From Rhizobium sp. (lineage in GTDB: Bacteria > Pseudomonadota > Alphaproteobacteria > Rhizobiales > Rhizobiaceae): DNA of 36,562 nt. Where the stretch lies: positions 1 to 36,562 of the forward strand of contig DPXQ01000041.1 of the NCBI GenBank assembly GCA_003527225.1, written 5' to 3'. A model generated the notes under the pieces. The model had not been told where the DNA came from. It did not search any database and saw only the letters and a program-made list of their open reading frames with translations. The translations under genes were made by a program, and so were the position numbers. Every line of letters starts with the position of its first letter. Position 1 is the first letter of the stretch. This document shows, piece by piece, positions 25,293 to 33,389 of this stretch.

Positions 25293-26201
25293 ATGACCGT
25301 CGAACCGCTTCGCCCCGCCCTTCCTTCCCTCATGGTCGAGGATCAGGTCAAGGCAGCGCTTTTGGAAGATCTCGGACGCGCCGGCGATATCACCACCTAT
25401 GCGACGATCGCACCGGAGCGGACAGCAAGCGCCGCGATGAACAGCCGCGAGAATGGCGTCGTTGCCGGTATCGACCTTGCCCGTGCCGCCTTCCGGATCA
25501 TCGATCCTTCCGTGGTATTCGAAGCGCTCGCCGCCGATGGCGACCGCGTGACGGCCGGAGCGCCGCTTGCCCGCGTCAGCGGTTCCGCCCGCTCGATCCT
25601 GTCGGCCGAGCGTGTCGCGCTCAATTTCCTCATGCATCTCTCGGGCGTCGCGTCCTATACCGCCCGCTTTGCGGACGAGATCGCCCACACCCGTGCCCGC
25701 GTCACCTGCACGCGCAAGACCCTGCCGGGCCTGCGGGCGGTGGAGAAATACGCCGTGCGCCTCGGCGGCGGCTCGAACCACCGCTTTGGTCTCGACGATG
25801 CCATTCTCATCAAGGACAATCATATCGCGGTCTGCGGCGGCGTCGCCGCATCGGTGCGTGCGGCTCGCGCCTATGCAGGTCATCTCGTGAAGATCGAGGT
25901 CGAGGTGGATACGCTGGAGCAGATGCGCGAGGCGCTCGATGCTGCGCCCGATGCCATCCTGCTCGACAATATGGGGCCGGAAACGCTTCGCGAAGCGGTG
26001 GCGATCAATCGCGCCCATGCGGGACTGGGCGAGGACGAATATGCGATGGCAACGCGGCGGGTGGTTCTGGAGGCCTCGGGCAATGTCAGCCTCGCAACCA
26101 TCCGCGCGATCGCGGAAACCGGTGTCGACTTCATTTCGACATCCAGGATCACCATGGCCGCACCGACGCTCGATATCGGCCTCGATGTGGTGATCCGATA
26201 G
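25293..26201 (+). CDS. nadC: Nicotinate-nucleotide pyrophosphorylase (carboxylating)
   Basis: The 302-residue protein converts quinolinate and PRPP to nicotinate mononucleotide, the last step of the nadABC branch. Recognisable blocks are EDLGRAGDITT near the start, ERVALNFLMHLSGVAS, the substrate site TRKTLPGLRAVEKYAVRLGGGSNHR-type region (about 140-165), IKDNHI, and the C-terminal EASGNVSL and STSRIT. The ATG at 25293 follows GGAGAG. It ends the operon and converges on nadQ, with 46 bases between stops; a GCGCGG-CTC-CCGCGC hairpin at 26214-26228 lies in the gap. Confidence 0.96.
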   Translation: MTVEPLRPALPSLMVEDQVKAALLEDLGRAGDITTYATIAPERTASAAMNSRENGVVAGIDLARAAFRIIDPSVVFEALAADGDRVTAGAPLARVSGSARSILSAERVALNFLMHLSGVASYTARFADEIAHTRARVTCTRKTLPGLRAVEKYAVRLGGGSNHRFGLDDAILIKDNHIAVCGGVAASVRAARAYAGHLVKIEVEVDTLEQMREALDAAPDAILLDNMGPETLREAVAINRAHAGLGEDEYAMATRRVVLEASGNVSLATIRAIAETGVDFISTSRITMAAPTLDIGLDVVIR

Positions 26202-26247
26202 TCACTCTGGATGGCGCGGCTCCCGCGCTCGATGTCTCCTGGGCGGT

Positions 26248-27225
26248 TCAACGACCGCCGACTTTGAGCCCCGGCGCGGGGCGCTCTTCCAGGATCTGGT
26301 GGCGGAAGCGGAAGAGGGCGGCGGGGCGTCCGCCGGTCGCCGACATGGTGCCGCCGGTCGGCTCGACGAGTTCGGCGCCTTCCACCAGACGGCGGAAGTT
26401 CTGCTTGTGCAGATGCCGTCCTGAAATCGCCTCCACGGTCGACTGCAACTCGGTCAGGGTAAACTCCGGCGGCATGAGCTCGAAGACGACCGGCCGGTAC
26501 TTGATCTTTCCGCGCAATCTCGCCAGCGCCGTGGCCGCGATCCGCCGATGATCGAACCGCATGGGGATACCGAGCCGCGTGGCAACGCGCGGCATGCGGA
26601 TGCGGCCATCGGAGATGGCTTCCTCGAGGAGCCCGGCCTCGTAGAGAAGTTCGTAGCGTTCAAGCACGCGTTCCTCATCGAAGGGAAAGTCGTCGAGGCC
26701 GAAGGCGAGTTTCATGCGGGAGCGGCGTGACGGCCGCAGGGCGCCCGCCGTCTCGACCGGTGCTTCATCGGCCCATTGGAATAGCGCCGGCAGGATGACC
26801 TGATCGAGAATGGCCGGCCGCCCCTGCCGCCAGTCCTCCCACGGCAGGAAACCGTACCAGTCCCGCCAGTGGACGCCCGCCGCGGCAAGCCCCGCCGTGC
26901 GGTCGGGATCCATGCGCGTCAGCGCCAGATAGCCGACCGACACGACATGCGGTCCGATATCGCCCGGCATCTTGTGCCGGCCACGGTCGCCGAAGGTATA
27001 GAGCTGTTCGATATAGCCCATGTGCAGGGCCGTCTGGGCCTCGACCGCGACACGCAGCGACATTTCCATGGTCCGGTGCCGTGCCGGGTCGAAAGGGCCG
27101 AAAGGCAGGCCCTCGAGATCGCTTGCCGGATCGCTGACTACCAGAATGCGCGGGCTGCCGCCGCTGACGGCGACGATGGCCGCATCGAGACCGATTTCGA
27201 TCTCCGTAGTTTTCGGCGCTGTCAT
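26248..27225 (-). CDS. nadQ: NAD biosynthesis transcriptional regulator, NadQ/COG4111 type
   Basis: The 325-residue protein has a Nudix-like N-terminal domain (about 1-190) without a catalytic Nudix box, as in regulators that bind but do not hydrolyse nucleotides. Its C-terminal part (about 200-310) is winged-helix-like (PPEFTLTELQSTVEAI, HLHKQNFRRLVEGAELVEPTG). This architecture and its position next to nadABC match the alphaproteobacterial NadQ repressors. It should bind the palindrome at 21870-21894 and respond to an NAD-pathway metabolite. The ATG at 27225 overlaps the stop of the upstream phosphatase-like gene (ATGA). I see no palindrome of the same type before its own operon, so autoregulation is not evident. 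Confidence 0.88.
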   Translation of the reverse strand: MTAPKTTEIEIGLDAAIVAVSGGSPRILVVSDPASDLEGLPFGPFDPARHRTMEMSLRVAVEAQTALHMGYIEQLYTFGDRGRHKMPGDIGPHVVSVGYLALTRMDPDRTAGLAAAGVHWRDWYGFLPWEDWRQGRPAILDQVILPALFQWADEAPVETAGALRPSRRSRMKLAFGLDDFPFDEERVLERYELLYEAGLLEEAISDGRIRMPRVATRLGIPMRFDHRRIAATALARLRGKIKYRPVVFELMPPEFTLTELQSTVEAISGRHLHKQNFRRLVEGAELVEPTGGTMSATGGRPAALFRFRHQILEERPAPGLKVGGR

Positions 27226-27758
27226 GCGCGGCCACCTCGCTGCGGAGGCAGGGCAAGCAGGAAGGGTGCATTTCCATCGGCATCCGCCCCCCGGCCGATC
27301 GCGCGAACGGCAGCGACGAGCCGACCGCCGCGCCCGAGCAGCCGGTCGCCGATCTCGATCAAACGGGTATTCGGCGTTGCAAAGGGGGAAGCGGCCCGAA
27401 GCCGCGCGGCAAGTGCCTCGTCCTCGTCCTCGGGCCGGACGGCGAGACTGGCGATCAAGGCTGCGGCGGGAGAGCGCGATACGCCCATCCAGCAATGGAT
27501 AACAAGAGGAGACGACTGGTCCCATTCGCGAACGAAATCGATGATCTGCCGGACATGCTCTTCCTGCGGCGCGACCAGGTCGCCGGTGCCTGCAAACGAG
27601 ATGTCATTGACGCCGAGCTTCAGGTGGCGGGCGGCGTCGATGACGGCCGGGCGGTGAAAGTCCTGCTTTTCCGCGAGGAGGCTGATCATCTCCCGCGCCT
27701 TGTGGCGGACCGCCATTTCCGCGATGCGCGAAAGAGGGGAGACGACGATCAGCGTCAT
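27222..27758 (-). CDS. Putative protein tyrosine phosphatase (COG5350-like)
   Basis: A 178-residue protein with the cysteine-phosphatase P-loop His-Cys-Trp-Met-Gly-Val-Ser-Arg-Ser: nucleophile Cys89 and phosphate-binding Arg95 (HCX5R). The preceding strand LVIH and following helix SPAAALIASLA fit dual-specificity or tyrosine phosphatases. A possible general acid lies around FAGTGDLVAP (Asp60). Substrate unknown; small phosphatases of this kind can act on proteins, nucleotides or inositides. Its start overlaps the upstream HD gene stop (27755-27758, ATGA) and its stop overlaps the nadQ start, so the three genes are translationally linked. Confidence 0.82.
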   Translation of the reverse strand: MTLIVVSPLSRIAEMAVRHKAREMISLLAEKQDFHRPAVIDAARHLKLGVNDISFAGTGDLVAPQEEHVRQIIDFVREWDQSSPLVIHCWMGVSRSPAAALIASLAVRPEDEDEALAARLRAASPFATPNTRLIEIGDRLLGRGGRLVAAVRAIGRGADADGNAPFLLALPPQRGGRA

Positions 27759-28384
27759 TGCATCTCCTTCGCCGCTTGCGCGCGATAGGCCTCGATTGTC
27801 TGGAAACGTTCGACAAAGAGCGCCTGCGCCTGAAACGCTGGCAGCGGCGCGATCAGCAGCGTCGTCCGGTCGATGCCGCGCGGCTGCCCGAAGAACTTGC
27901 GCCCTTCCGCTGCGGAAAAGCCCGCAAGCTCGGTCGCCTCGAAATAGGCGGCGATCCGGTCGGCTTTCTTGATCTCGTCCTTGAGGGCAGGCGAGGGATG
28001 CGGCGGCAGGCCGAATCGCAGATGAACCGCAGCCTCCAGCCGCTTCTCGACCGCTTTGTAACCGCCGCCAACCACGGCCTTGAACGGTGAGATCATGTCG
28101 CCGATCACGTATTCCGGGGCATCGTGCAAGAGCGCCATCTGCAATTCATCGGGCGTGGATTTCGGATTGCAGCGCCTGAAAATGTCTTCGACGATGAGGC
28201 TGTGCTGTGCGACCGAAAAGGCATGGTCTCCCGATGTCTGGCCGTTCCAGCGGGCCACACGGGCAAGTCCATGCGCAATGTCGGAGATTTCCACATCGAG
28301 CGGCGATGGATCGAGAAGATCGAGACGACGCCCGGACAGCATGCGCTGCCAGGCGCGCGTTGAGGTTCCAGCGAGCGGCGGCAC
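27755..28384 (-). CDS. HD-domain hydrolase, YfbR 5'-nucleotidase-like
   Basis: The 209-residue protein carries the HD-fold metal ligands in order: HAFSVAQHSLIVEDI, then MALLHDAPEYVIGDM, then IKKADRIAAYFEATEL. This is the pattern of YfbR-type 5'-deoxynucleotidases. The start is taken as a GTG at 28384, placed eight bases after GGAGG within the end of ygfZ. An internal ATG (MLSGRRLDLLDPSPLD, codon 15) is a possible alternative. It lies three bases after the ygfZ stop and overlaps the phosphatase gene start by four bases. A nucleotidase in a nadQ operon could act on NAD-related mononucleotides, but that is inference. Confidence 0.87.
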   Translation of the reverse strand: MPPLAGTSTRAWQRMLSGRRLDLLDPSPLDVEISDIAHGLARVARWNGQTSGDHAFSVAQHSLIVEDIFRRCNPKSTPDELQMALLHDAPEYVIGDMISPFKAVVGGGYKAVEKRLEAAVHLRFGLPPHPSPALKDEIKKADRIAAYFEATELAGFSAAEGRKFFGQPRGIDRTTLLIAPLPAFQAQALFVERFQTIEAYRAQAAKEMQ

Positions 28385-28387
28385 CTC

Positions 28388-29224
28388 TTAAGCCTCCTCG
28401 GAGGTTGCGGGGAAGGTCAGCCCGGTCCAGGACGGCAGGGTGAGTGTGACGGGAAGGTCACCCGCAAGCACGGACGTTCCCGTTGCCATGGCCTCGCCCG
28501 CGCGGTCGATGCGCACAATTGCCAGTCCCCGGTTTGCAGCGACCGAACCGAGCGTGCCGACAGGTTTCCCGCCGGCCAGGATTTCAGTGCCCGTCGGCGG
28601 TAGGACAGTCTCTGCCGATACGATCACGACACGCCTGCGGGCCGTCCCGCGATGATGCATCCGCGAGACCACCTCCTGCCCGACATAGCAGCCTTTCTTG
28701 AAGCCGACTCCATGATTGAGGTCCATCAGGACATCATGTGGAAAGGCGTCCTGCGGGGCGAAATCGTCGCCGGACTCCGCAATCCCGTTGAGAATGCGAA
28801 GGGCATGATAGGCGGTCTGCGAATTGTCGCAGCCCTTGCCGGGTTCCCGTGTCAGAATCACGCCAGCGATCTCGAATCGCTTGTCGAGGACCCCCGAGGC
28901 CGCTTGTTCCTCCCCCCAACGCACGGTGACGCCCGCCAGTGTATCGGCGACAATGTCGACGGCAGCGCGCAACTTGTACATCGTCAGCCGCTTGGGGAGC
29001 CCCTCCTGCTGCGAAACGGACGTTTCGAGAACGAAGCCGTCCGGTACGCGCGAGACGAGGAAATCGAACAGGATCTTTCCCTGCGGGGTCAGGAGCGCGC
29101 CCGGCCATGCCTCGCCCTCCGGCAGCGACAGGAGGTCGGTCGTGATCAGGTTCTGGAGAAAATGCTCGGCCTCCGGTCCGGTGATCCGGATAAGGGCGCG
29201 GTCGGGAAGATAGGCTGCTGGCAT
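28388..29224 (-). CDS. ygfZ: Folate-binding protein YgfZ/Fe-S cluster maintenance protein
   Basis: The 278-residue protein is a GcvT-like folate-binding YgfZ. The signature motif KGCYVGQEVV is at residues 177-186 with Cys179. The N-terminal part has the family's LIRITGPEAEHFLQNLITTDL and the GALLTPQGKILFDFLV blocks. YgfZ proteins help repair or assemble certain Fe-S enzymes with tetrahydrofolate. The start at 29224 gives MPAAYLPDRALIRI; the frame extends upstream without protein-like composition. It heads the four-gene operon ending in nadQ. NadA is an Fe-S enzyme, so the proximity may be meaningful. Confidence 0.93.
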   Translation of the reverse strand: MPAAYLPDRALIRITGPEAEHFLQNLITTDLLSLPEGEAWPGALLTPQGKILFDFLVSRVPDGFVLETSVSQQEGLPKRLTMYKLRAAVDIVADTLAGVTVRWGEEQAASGVLDKRFEIAGVILTREPGKGCDNSQTAYHALRILNGIAESGDDFAPQDAFPHDVLMDLNHGVGFKKGCYVGQEVVSRMHHRGTARRRVVIVSAETVLPPTGTEILAGGKPVGTLGSVAANRGLAIVRIDRAGEAMATGTSVLAGDLPVTLTLPSWTGLTFPATSEEA

Positions 29225-29367
29225 CGTCGATGAATCCCGAGATTTCGATGTCAGAGAGTTAAGAGCTTGAGGACCAAACGGCAAGCGCCCGTTGCGCAGG
29301 CGGATGCATTCTTCGATCCCGGATCGCGTCCGACGACGCAGCGCAAGTAAGGTATTGAATGAAAGAT

Positions 29368-30141
29368 CTAGTCTCCGGCGGTAAAGGTTTTCCACTGCCC
29401 GTCCGGGGATATGCCGACGCGGAAGAAGTTGTAGTTTCCAATTTCCAGCATGTCGGTGTAGTCGCCGGCGGTGACGATCCGCAGCAGTTCCACCTTCTCC
29501 GGCGCTGTCAGCGTCGTCAGAGGCTTCTCGGCGAAATAGGGCCATATATACATTTCGTCCGGGGTGCCCGCATCGACGCGCACGAAGCCCGTGGACAGAA
29601 CGTCGAGCAGGATAGCGAGAATCTCGATTCCGTCGGGATCGCCGGAAAGACCCTTCAAAGTCGCGATCGGGTCCGGGTCACCCGGATCGAGCATTACCTG
29701 GGTCTGGTTGGGCCCGGGATTGAGGAGCGGGCGCAGCCGTTCGATATCGCCGGACGCAGCCGCCTCGATGATGAGCTGGCGCAGGCGGCGGACGGGTTCC
29801 GGCGCCTTCTCGATATCATAGATGACTTCGGGCGGCGGCCCCTGCTCATCGACGGGGCCGTTTTCGCCGGTGTCTGCCGTTGGTGGCTTGTTGATCAGCG
29901 GATCGGGATCGGGAATACCGGGGGTCCCCGGCGAGGGCACGCCGCCATTGACCTCACCGCCGGGAGGCACGTCCTGACCCTCGTCGGCCGGTGCGCCCGC
30001 GGACGGTGGCAATATCTGCTTCAATTCGGAGAGGGCGGGCGCTGTTCCTGCGGTCGCGATGAGCGCGATCCCGGCGAAAGCAATTGTTACGAAACGGGAA
30101 AGCAAAGCGCTCCAGCCCTGTTTCCCGGACGCGATCCGCAT
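29368..30141 (-). CDS. Secreted proline-rich hypothetical protein
   Basis: The 257-residue product has a signal sequence (SRFVTIAFAGIALIATAGTAPALS) preceded by a basic N-terminus. A Pro/Gly/Asp-rich linker follows (about 45-105, with PSPGTPGIPDPDPL). A folded C-terminal domain of about 150 residues has motifs RRLRQLIIEAAASGDIERLR and GISPDGQWKTFTAGD. The ATG at 30141 is preferred because AGAGG lies seven bases upstream; a TTG at 30162 is the longer alternative. The domain resembles uncharacterised periplasmic proteins of Rhizobiales; no activity can be assigned. It follows the 85-residue gene by 21 bases and is probably co-transcribed with it. Confidence 0.78.
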   Translation of the reverse strand: MRIASGKQGWSALLSRFVTIAFAGIALIATAGTAPALSELKQILPPSAGAPADEGQDVPPGGEVNGGVPSPGTPGIPDPDPLINKPPTADTGENGPVDEQGPPPEVIYDIEKAPEPVRRLRQLIIEAAASGDIERLRPLLNPGPNQTQVMLDPGDPDPIATLKGLSGDPDGIEILAILLDVLSTGFVRVDAGTPDEMYIWPYFAEKPLTTLTAPEKVELLRIVTAGDYTDMLEIGNYNFFRVGISPDGQWKTFTAGD

Positions 30142-30162
30142 CGGTATGCCTCTGGTTGCCAA

Positions 30163-30420
30163 CTACTGAACGTTGCGCTTGGGGGAGAACTCGCCCGCAA
30201 GCATCCGCTCCTTCAGAGCATCGAGAATGGCCTCGGCGCCGTCCTCGCCATGGATGCGGATGGTTTCGCGCATGGCAAGCGCAAAGGCGGCATCGGCGAT
30301 GATTTCGGGCTCGATACCATCGGCCATGCCGTCGGCCCAGGCCTCGTTCTGATATTCGAGGGCAGCCTGCATCTTCTCGTGCACGATCATGTCATCGATG
30401 TCGTTGCGGCGCGGTTCCAT
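30163..30420 (-). CDS. Small hypothetical protein (85 aa)
   Basis: The ATG at 30420 follows TGAGGATGAC, a good ribosome site, and gives an acidic, helical 85-residue protein. Recognisable segments are EYQNEAWADGMADGIEPE and AFALAMRETIRIHGEDGAEAIL; the end is basic (GEFSPKRNVQ). No signal peptide or membrane segment is visible. I do not know a named family, but the composition and ribosome site support a real gene. It lies just upstream of the secreted proline-rich protein on the same strand. Confidence 0.75.
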   Translation of the reverse strand: MEPRRNDIDDMIVHEKMQAALEYQNEAWADGMADGIEPEIIADAAFALAMRETIRIHGEDGAEAILDALKERMLAGEFSPKRNVQ

Positions 30421-30522
30421 ATGTCATCCTCAGAAGCGGTCAGTTCTTACTCACGTGTTAACAACTCTAACAGCCTTTTCCTAAAACGACACGGGGTCAC
30501 GCAAAAAGAGGTTAATTATTCT

Positions 30523-30936
30523 CTAATTTCCGTAACGTGTGGCGATTTCCATGGCCAGTGTTGCGCCTTCGTTACGGTAGCTCTCCTCGGCGGTCACGGC
30601 CGCCGCGGTGCAGACGGTATAGACAGAGGCGAATGAGCGGTAGCCGCGATTGAAAGCTGCGACCAGCCGTTCCCGGCGTTTCGGCTCGCCCGCGCTCTCC
30701 GTGTCGATGAGTTTTTCCATCGACTGGCGCCATTCCGGCTCGCTGGCGTTGCCGCACAGATTGCGCAGGTAGTGCACGGCGCCCATGATCTCGGAAAGGC
30801 GGGTCAACCGATCGTCGTAAGGCGCTGGCTTTTCCTGGGGGGCGTCAACGGTAGCCGTCGTTTCCTGCGCGCGCAGGCTTGCGGACGGCGCAAAGGCGAG
30901 GATGAGGGCTGCAATCAGCAATCGAAACATGCGCAT
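30523..30936 (-). CDS. TIGR02301 family secreted protein
   Basis: The 137-residue precursor has a signal peptide (MRMFRLLIAALILAFAPSASLRA) and a helical mature part. Two Cys lie in HYLRNLCGNASEPEWR and SVYTVCTAAAVTAEESYR and may pair in the periplasm. The blocks RLSEIMGAVHYLRNLC, RRERLVAAFNRGYRSFA and the ending RYRNEGATLAMEI-like sequence fit TIGR02301, an uncharacterised alphaproteobacterial family. Its ATG immediately follows the Nudix gene stop with no gap, so the two are co-transcribed. Confidence 0.85.
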   Translation of the reverse strand: MRMFRLLIAALILAFAPSASLRAQETTATVDAPQEKPAPYDDRLTRLSEIMGAVHYLRNLCGNASEPEWRQSMEKLIDTESAGEPKRRERLVAAFNRGYRSFASVYTVCTAAAVTAEESYRNEGATLAMEIATRYGN

Positions 30937-31425
30937 TCAATCAGCCTTGTCCGTCGAAATGTCGGAACGGCTTCGCGTGGGGAGCGCGGCCGGACCTTCA
31001 TCCTCATAGCGTCCTTCCCGTACGCGCGCCAGTCTTTCGAGGCAATCCGCAATGCTCGGCGGCACCGGCAGCGTTGCGATCTCTTCGGGCAGGAACCATC
31101 CGACTTCGGCGGCATCGCTGCCGGCGACGGCATCGGCTTCCCTGTCCACGTCGACGATGAAGACCGACAGGAGAAAATGGCTCGAGTCGGTGCCGGCCTC
31201 GGGGTGAAGTTCATAGGTGTGGAAGAGACGTGGGTTCATGCCTCGAAGGCCGGTCTCCTCGAAAAGCTCGCGGATCGCCGTTTGCTCCGGCGTCTCGCCG
31301 GCCTCTGCCCTGCCGCCCGGAAACGCATAGAGATCCACCGCAGGCGCGTTGAGCCGCCGGACGAGCAGATAGCGGCCGTCGCGTTCGACGATTGAGGAAG
31401 AGGCGTGCACGAGGGCAGGGGTCAC
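30937..31425 (-). CDS. Nudix hydrolase
   Basis: A 162-residue Nudix protein. The Nudix box is complete: Gly38, then Glu44, then Arg52-Glu53-Leu54 and Glu56-Glu57 with Gly59 (GGRAEAGETPEQTAIREL). It should hydrolyse a nucleoside-diphosphate-linked substrate with Mg; the exact substrate is unknown. The C-terminal tail after residue 140 is disordered-looking. The start is a GTG at 31425; no ATG lies upstream of the fold. It precedes the TIGR02301 gene directly. Confidence 0.92.
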   Translation of the reverse strand: MTPALVHASSSIVERDGRYLLVRRLNAPAVDLYAFPGGRAEAGETPEQTAIRELFEETGLRGMNPRLFHTYELHPEAGTDSSHFLLSVFIVDVDREADAVAGSDAAEVGWFLPEEIATLPVPPSIADCLERLARVREGRYEDEGPAALPTRSRSDISTDKAD

Positions 31426-31512
31426 TGGAGTTCCATCACGCTTGTTGTCCTATGTGCTGCAGGCTCGCGGGACGTGGGTCCCGTAGCCGTCGTCTCCATA
31501 CAACCCGGACTC

Positions 31513-33237
31513 TCAAGCCTGCATTGGCTGCTTGTCACTCGTTGGCAAGGCGGGAACATGGATATGATCCGGCGCCAGGCCCATGCGAGCTCGCTCCATC
31601 ATCCTCTCATACGCTCTCTCCAGATGCCGCGTAAAACGCTGCGTATCGAAGAGCGGCGACGTCAGGCGCTGGGCAGCGATCTTGGCCCTGATCGATCTGA
31701 GACGCCCGGGATCGTTCGCGAGCGCCACGCAAAGATCAATATAGGAATTTGCGTCCTTTGCGACCAGTTCGGGAACGCCGAGTGCGCAGAGGAGGCTTTC
31801 GCTGACGCGCGACGCGAAATGGCTGCCCCGGCAGGTCGGGACCGGGAGCCCGGCCCACAGCTTGTCCGATGTGGTCGTATGCCCGTTGTAGGGAAAGGTA
31901 TCGAGGCCAATGTCGGCGGCCTGAAGACGCGCGATGTGATCCGGGTAGTCGGCCCGATCGGCGAATATTATCCTGTCCCGCGAAACGCCTTCCTCCTCCA
32001 TCCATTTCAGGAAATTCTCGCGGGCAAACGGGTCGCTGCACATTATCCAGAGCACGCTTGTCCCGGTCCTGAGCAGGATCTCCGCCCAGAGAGCGGCTGT
32101 GCCAGGTGTAATCTTGCGGGTGGCATTGAAGGCGGCCAGCACAATGCGATCCTCGGGAAGCCCGAGTGCGCGGCGCGAGGCGGGTGGCGGTAGCGGTCTG
32201 TGGGTGTCGTCATTTGCCTGATAGCTTTCGGGCAAAATGCAGAATCTTTCGTGGTAGAACGGCTTGCTCGTCTCCGGCAGGACGATTGGATCGCCGATCA
32301 CGTAGTCACAGTCGATCCCCGTGCCTGATCCCGGGAAGCCCAGGTAAGCAACCTGAATGGGTGCGCAGCCGATGTTGATCAGGTTCACGCGGGCTCCTCT
32401 GGTGTGTCCTTTCAGATCGACCAGAATATCGATCTGGTGGCTCCGCATAAGCTTCGCCGCCTCCTGGTCCGGCAGATGGCCGACGGGAACGAGGTTCGGA
32501 TAGATTTTTCGCATGCCGCGGTCATTCTTGACCATCTCGTCGCTGGTGCTGCAGAAGAGTGCGATATCGAATTTTTCCCTGTCGTGCTGGAAGATCACGC
32601 TTTGGAACAAACGCATGGTGGCGTGCTGATCGCTGAAATCTCCTGAAAGATAGCCGATCCTGATCTTGTCGGAGAAAGTGTGAGGATGGGCGCGCCTCGC
32701 CGTCCTCGATTCTTCCGTGAAGGCCTTCGCATTGTGAATATAGGTCATCCGTGCGTTGAGGCTTTCGTCCGCGCACCAGGTTATGTGGTCGAAGGGGTGC
32801 TCGACTGAGAAGTACCGCGCGTCGCCGGAGCGCAGCAGATCGACGAATCGCTGGTCCTCCATCATCGCCTCATCGATGCAGAGATACTTGCGCAGACAGC
32901 GGCGAAAGGAAGCCTCCGCCTCCCGGTCGAATTCGGTGGATTTTGTCGCCCGCCGTGCCGCCGTGACCGCTGCAAGCGACTCATCTGTCTGTTGCAGCAG
33001 TTCTGCGGCGAGCGCGCGCAGCATCGCTTGTTTGGGACCGCCGGCCTCGGCCGCCTTCAGGTACAATTGGGCCGCTTCCGCATTCCGTCTGGTCTTGGCA
33101 TAGCACTGCGCTGCCACCAGAATCAGCTCAATGGCAGGCGATTGGGATTTCTTCAGCAAGGGCAAGAGTTGCGCCAATGCGTCGTCGTATCGCTCGGCCT
33201 TATAGGCTAGTAACGCCTTATCGATCGGTCTCGACAT
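31513..33237 (-). CDS. GT41 O-linked N-acetylglucosamine transferase-like (SPINDLY/OGT family)
   Basis: The 574-residue protein has a helical, TPR-like N-terminus (about 1-110, AYKAERYDDALAQLLPLLKK and following repeats). A GT41 catalytic region follows, from about 190 to 560. Family motifs include IRIGYLSGDFSDQHAT, DILVDLKGHTRGAR, QVAYLGFPGSGTG, DYVIGDPIVLP, LAAFNATRKITP and the C-terminal DTFPYNGHTTTSDKLWAGLPV. Such enzymes add GlcNAc or fucose to Ser/Thr of proteins; the donor and target here are unknown. There is no signal peptide, so it should be cytosolic. It is divergent from another putative glycosyltransferase at 33390. The ATG follows AGGGTG. Confidence 0.9.
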   Translation of the reverse strand: MSRPIDKALLAYKAERYDDALAQLLPLLKKSQSPAIELILVAAQCYAKTRRNAEAAQLYLKAAEAGGPKQAMLRALAAELLQQTDESLAAVTAARRATKSTEFDREAEASFRRCLRKYLCIDEAMMEDQRFVDLLRSGDARYFSVEHPFDHITWCADESLNARMTYIHNAKAFTEESRTARRAHPHTFSDKIRIGYLSGDFSDQHATMRLFQSVIFQHDREKFDIALFCSTSDEMVKNDRGMRKIYPNLVPVGHLPDQEAAKLMRSHQIDILVDLKGHTRGARVNLINIGCAPIQVAYLGFPGSGTGIDCDYVIGDPIVLPETSKPFYHERFCILPESYQANDDTHRPLPPPASRRALGLPEDRIVLAAFNATRKITPGTAALWAEILLRTGTSVLWIMCSDPFARENFLKWMEEEGVSRDRIIFADRADYPDHIARLQAADIGLDTFPYNGHTTTSDKLWAGLPVPTCRGSHFASRVSESLLCALGVPELVAKDANSYIDLCVALANDPGRLRSIRAKIAAQRLTSPLFDTQRFTRHLERAYERMMERARMGLAPDHIHVPALPTSDKQPMQA

Positions 33238-33389
33238 GAATTCACCCTGGAGTGAAACGGAATACCGCCGATTCGATAGCGGTGGAGACTGGTCCAGGGC
33301 TGGATTGACCCTCAGCGGCCGCGCAAGCTCGGCTCAACCGCCAGGTGTTACCGCTTGGACGCCTAAAAACGCCGGTGAGCACCAGATCC

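Noticed and set aside
23666..25333. 555-codon minus-strand frame over nadB
   Set aside because: Antisense to L-aspartate oxidase with all motifs present; no ribosome site or recognisable domain.
29359..30636. 425-codon plus-strand frame over three small minus-strand genes
   Set aside because: The minus-strand genes have signal peptides and ribosome sites; the plus-strand frame has neither.
31468..31483. CGGGAC-GTGG-GTCCCG hairpin between the GT41 and Nudix genes
   Set aside because: Stem of only six pairs with no T-tract; too common in high-G+C DNA to call.
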